A DNA stretch of 7,906 nucleotides, from the NCBI GenBank assembly GCA_021788565.1, contig JAJYKO010000221.1, forward strand, positions 1 through 7,906, in the 5' to 3' direction. Positions 6,196 to 7,906 of the stretch are shown one piece after another (within the stretch, counting starts at the first letter, position 1; each line of letters opens with the position of its first letter). The notes under the pieces were generated by a model that saw only the letters and a list, made by a program, of their open reading frames with translations, made no database searches and was not told the origin of the DNA. This DNA is from Chloroflexota bacterium (GTDB taxonomy: Bacteria; Chloroflexota; UBA6077). The translations under genes were made by a program, and so were the position numbers.

Positions 6196-6223
6196 TGACA
6201 ACTTCCCTATATAAGTGTAGAAC
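6195..6223 (+). promoter_or_regulatory. Rightward promoter for the DUF1638-corrinoid-methyltransferase operon
   Basis: TTGACA (6195-6200, 6 of 6) and TAGAAC (6218-6223, 4 of 6) are separated by 17 bases. Transcription would start near 6230, giving a short leader before the ATG at 6254, which has AAGGA at 6241-6245. The -10 interlocks with the -10 of the leftward promoter. Confidence 0.55.
6207..6220. promoter_or_regulatory. Candidate GntR operator CTATATAAGTGTAG
   Basis: A 14-base imperfect inverted repeat (arms CTATA and TGTAG, 4 of 5 complementary) in the spacer and -10 area of both divergent promoters. HutC-type GntR regulators often bind AT-rich sites with GT/AC ends of about this size. 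Binding here would block both transcripts at once. Inferred from position and weak symmetry only. Confidence 0.35.
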
Positions 6224-6242
6224 ATTCGCAGCTGATTTTCAA
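6214..6242 (-). promoter_or_regulatory. Leftward promoter for the GntR-corrinoid operon
   Basis: On the minus strand TTGAAA (6242-6237, 5 of 6) is followed after 17 bases by TACACT (6219-6214, 4 of 6). Transcription would start near 6207, about a dozen bases before the GntR start at 6195. This supports that start over the two upstream in-frame ATGs at 6225 and 6255. Confidence 0.5.
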
Positions 6243-6253
6243 GGAACGACCAC

Positions 6254-6928
6254 ATGCAAGCACCTCGGGTGAAAGTGATCGCCTGCGCAACCGTCGCCGA
6301 AGAGCTTCACCCTCGTCTGCCCGTAGGGATAGCCTGCCAGACACTGGATTTTGGGCTTCACATCCAGCCGACGCTCCTCAAGGAGGTCCTCCAGGACGCG
6401 ATAGACACTACCTCCGACGCGGACGCGATAGTGCTGGCCTACGGACTCTGCTCTCTTGCCGTGATCGGGTTGCGCTCCGAACGATCCACGCTGGTAATCC
6501 CACGAGTGGACGACTGCATCTCGATCTTCCTCGGCTCTCGCCAGGCATATCAGCAGCAGTCCAGATCCCAGCCCGGCACGTATTACCTCACAAAGGGTTG
6601 GATCGAGGTAGCAGACACGCCCTTCGACGAGCACGAACGGATGGTGCAAAAGTACGGTGACGCTCGAGCGAAGCAGTTGATGGACCTCTACCTGCGCCAT
6701 TACACCCGGCTGGCCCTGATTGACACGGGCCAGTACCAGCTGGACAGATACAGGGAGTATGCTCGCGCCGCCGCACAGCGGTTCGGACTCCGCTTCGAAG
6801 AGATTCGGGGCTCCACGGCGATGATAGAGAAGATGGTGGCCGGCCCATGGGACGACGAGTTCGTGGTAGTCCAGCCGGGCAGGTCCGTGACCTACGCCGA
6901 CTTCCTCCCAAAGGAGGGCGAGATATGA
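6254..6928 (+). CDS. DUF1638 protein associated with corrinoid methyl transfer
   Basis: A 224-residue soluble protein of the DUF1638 family, which is commonly found beside corrinoid methyltransferase genes and has no settled biochemical role that I can state with confidence. Family landmarks are present: KVIACATVAEEL (Cys11), LDFGLHIQP (His36), AIVLAYGLCS (Cys66), VIPRVDDCISIFLGSR (Cys88) and GTYYLTKGW (about 108-116). Cys11, Cys66, Cys88 and His36 sit in these conserved blocks and could bind a metal or thiol ligand; this is inference. The start at 6254 has AAGGA 8 bases upstream. It is the first gene of the rightward operon, 79 bases before the second corrinoid protein. No membrane segment or signal peptide is seen. 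Confidence 0.85.
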   Translation: MQAPRVKVIACATVAEELHPRLPVGIACQTLDFGLHIQPTLLKEVLQDAIDTTSDADAIVLAYGLCSLAVIGLRSERSTLVIPRVDDCISIFLGSRQAYQQQSRSQPGTYYLTKGWIEVADTPFDEHERMVQKYGDARAKQLMDLYLRHYTRLALIDTGQYQLDRYREYARAAAQRFGLRFEEIRGSTAMIEKMVAGPWDDEFVVVQPGRSVTYADFLPKEGEI

Positions 6929-6952
6929 CGTTCAGGTAACTAATTGACGTTC
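6926..6952 (+). repeat. Direct repeat TGACGTTC, two copies 19 bases apart
   Basis: TGACGTTC occurs at 6926-6933 (starting at the DUF1638 stop codon) and again at 6945-6952. The 79-base gap before the second corrinoid gene has no convincing promoter: TTGACG at 6944-6949 lacks a good -10. The repeat may be chance. Confidence 0.2.
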
Positions 6953-7007
6953 GCCAGCCCGAAGTGATTCGACAACACAGTCTGCGAGACAAAGAAGGAG
7001 GACTGAC

Positions 7008-7640
7008 ATGTCCAAGGCACTGGTCGAAGCGATCGCCGACATGCGCGAAGACGACGCAATCAAGATGGTTCAGGAGAACCTGGACAAGGGAGGGGATCCC
7101 AGCCAGGTCCTGGAAGACTGCCGGCTGGCGATGGAGATCGTCGGAAAACGCTACGAGTCCAACGAGTACTTCCTGCCAGAACTGATCCTCGCGGGCGAGA
7201 TCCTCGGAAGGATTGCCACCATGACCAAGCCCAAGATAGCCGCTTCCGCGCCCGCTCAGAAGCTCGGCACGGTCGTTATCGGGACCGTCCAGGGAGACAT
7301 CCACGACATCGGCAAGGACATCGTCACCTTCATGCTCGACGTCAACGGCTTCGACGTTCACGACCTCGGAGTAGACGTGCCTGCCGCCAGGTTCATCGAG
7401 GCGATCCAGCAGTACAAGCCATCCGTGGTGGGCCTCAGTGGCTTCCTCACCCTGGCCTACGATTCGATGAAGACCACGGTGCAGGCAATCTCCGACGCCG
7501 GACTACGAGACAAGGTGAAGATAATTATCGGCGGAGGGCAGATCAACGACACTATCAGGGAATACACCGGAGCCGACGCGTACGGCAAGGACGCTATGGC
7601 CGCCGTCACCTTCTCCAAGCAGAACGTTGGGGTGAGATGA
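7008..7640 (+). CDS. Corrinoid (B12-binding) methyltransferase protein, MtbC/MttC-like, copy B
   Basis: A 210-residue cobalamin-binding methyl carrier. Residues about 4-80 are the helical cap domain, including GKRYESNEYFLPELILAGEIL. Residues about 87-205 are the cobalamin domain with GDIHDIGKD (His99 as lower axial ligand), SGFLTLAYDSM (from Ser144) and IIIGGG (to 177). AAGGAGG (6995-7001) lies 6 bases before the ATG, the strongest ribosome site in the window. It shares the exact block GTVQGDIHDIGKD and the near-identical DLGVDVP-x-ARF segment with copy A, but the cap and C-terminal regions differ widely, so this is an old paralogue rather than a recent duplicate. The methyltransferase gene begins 1 base after its stop, which points to co-expression as partner proteins. 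Confidence 0.94.
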   Translation: MSKALVEAIADMREDDAIKMVQENLDKGGDPSQVLEDCRLAMEIVGKRYESNEYFLPELILAGEILGRIATMTKPKIAASAPAQKLGTVVIGTVQGDIHDIGKDIVTFMLDVNGFDVHDLGVDVPAARFIEAIQQYKPSVVGLSGFLTLAYDSMKTTVQAISDAGLRDKVKIIIGGGQINDTIREYTGADAYGKDAMAAVTFSKQNVGVR

Positions 7641-7641
7641 A

Positions 7642-7906
7642 ATGAGCGTCGACTGGCAAGCTCTTTCGCCTGACGAAAGGATGAAGCATCGCTTCGGCGA
7701 ATGGTTGTCTCCGGGCGTACAGTTTGCCACCCCTGAAGCGGAAGCTGCGTACAAGGAGCGCGCCGCAGTGCTCAGGGACGCCATCGAAATGGTCAAGACA
7801 CCTGGCAGGGTGCCCGTCTACCCGTTCGTGGGCTTCTTCCCGGCGTACAACGCTGGCTATACGCCCCAGGACATCATGTATGACTACGGCAAGCTGGTTG
7901 ACGCCT
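7642..7906 (+). CDS. Uroporphyrinogen decarboxylase-family methyltransferase (MtaA/MtbA/CmuA type), 3' end cut by window
   Basis: The first 88 residues are visible. They start MSVDWQALSPDERMKHRFGE and continue EAEAAYKERAAVLRDAIEM, then RVPVYPFVGFFPAYNAG and PQDIMYDYGKL. The pattern (Arg-Val-Pro-Val after a helix, then a Gly-Phe-Phe-Pro segment and a Met-Tyr-Asp-Tyr helix) is typical of URO-D-fold corrinoid methyltransferases rather than of the haem enzyme, which lacks this N-terminal arrangement. These zinc enzymes move methyl groups between corrinoid protein and a thiol or another acceptor, or demethylate a substrate. The zinc ligands would lie beyond the window. The ATG is 1 base after the preceding stop, with GGGGTGAG covering the end of that gene as ribosome site. 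Which side of the methyl transfer it serves cannot be decided here. Confidence 0.83.
   Translation, partial: MSVDWQALSPDERMKHRFGEWLSPGVQFATPEAEAAYKERAAVLRDAIEMVKTPGRVPVYPFVGFFPAYNAGYTPQDIMYDYGKLVDA

Noticed and set aside
6196..6255. Extended GntR start at 6255 or 6225
   Set aside because: Both lie upstream of the predicted leftward transcription start; 6255 overlaps the divergent gene's own ATG.
6929..7007. Separate promoter for the second corrinoid gene (TTGACG at 6944)
   Set aside because: No acceptable -10 at 16-18 bases; co-transcription with DUF1638 is simpler.
6588..7361. A 257-codon minus-strand open frame
   Set aside because: Antisense to the DUF1638 and second corrinoid genes; the sequence is a shadow with no family motif.
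1..7906. CRISPR array, tRNA/rRNA, insertion sequence or prophage genes
   Set aside because: No regularly spaced repeats, no tRNA-like cloverleaf noticed by eye, no transposase or integrase motifs, and no terminal inverted repeats around the decayed middle region.

Overview
The window is GC-rich, densely coding bacterial DNA in which each gene has a recognisable Shine-Dalgarno sequence. The gene types (a DHA2 drug exporter with a long tail, SPW-like membrane proteins, a MarR-GNAT fusion, an ABM monooxygenase next to a lipocalin-like protein, and DUF1638 with corrinoid methyltransferase genes) fit an environmental Chloroflexota-like bacterium. That is a low-confidence inference from gene content, because no rRNA or marker gene is present.

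Left block (1-2474, + strand): the 3' end of a 14-TM MFS exporter overlaps by 4 bases a small two-helix SPW-like protein, which overlaps by 4 bases a second, related two-helix protein. A MarR-GNAT fusion regulator follows. A perfect 13-bp palindrome, TTGACACTGTCAA (1476-1488), lies just ahead of it and is a good operator candidate. Convergent to this block is a secreted papain-like C39-type protease-fold protein (2532-3428, - strand).

Middle block (3429-4738): an intergenic region with inverted repeats is followed by a small ABM-family monooxygenase whose start codon looks displaced. Next comes a lipocalin-like pseudogene (in-frame stop, missing 3' half). It abuts a truncated remnant of an SIS-domain sugar-phosphate protein on the opposite strand. 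Both remnants end at about 4260-4270, which looks like a deletion scar joining two formerly convergent genes. 4416-4738 holds no gene I can support.

Right block (4739-7906): a corrinoid-dependent methyl-transfer locus organised around one divergent promoter region (about 6195-6253). Leftward: a GntR/HutC-type regulator, then a corrinoid protein whose Shine-Dalgarno overlaps the regulator's stop codon. Rightward: a DUF1638 protein, a second and clearly different corrinoid protein, and the start of a uroporphyrinogen-decarboxylase-family methyltransferase cut by the window edge. The two divergent promoters have interlocking -10 elements with a candidate operator across them, so one regulator could switch both arms. 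The likely logic is a substrate-induced system that moves a methyl group from an unknown methylated compound onto protein-bound cobalamin and onward to an acceptor. The substrate-specific methyltransferase is probably to the right of the window.
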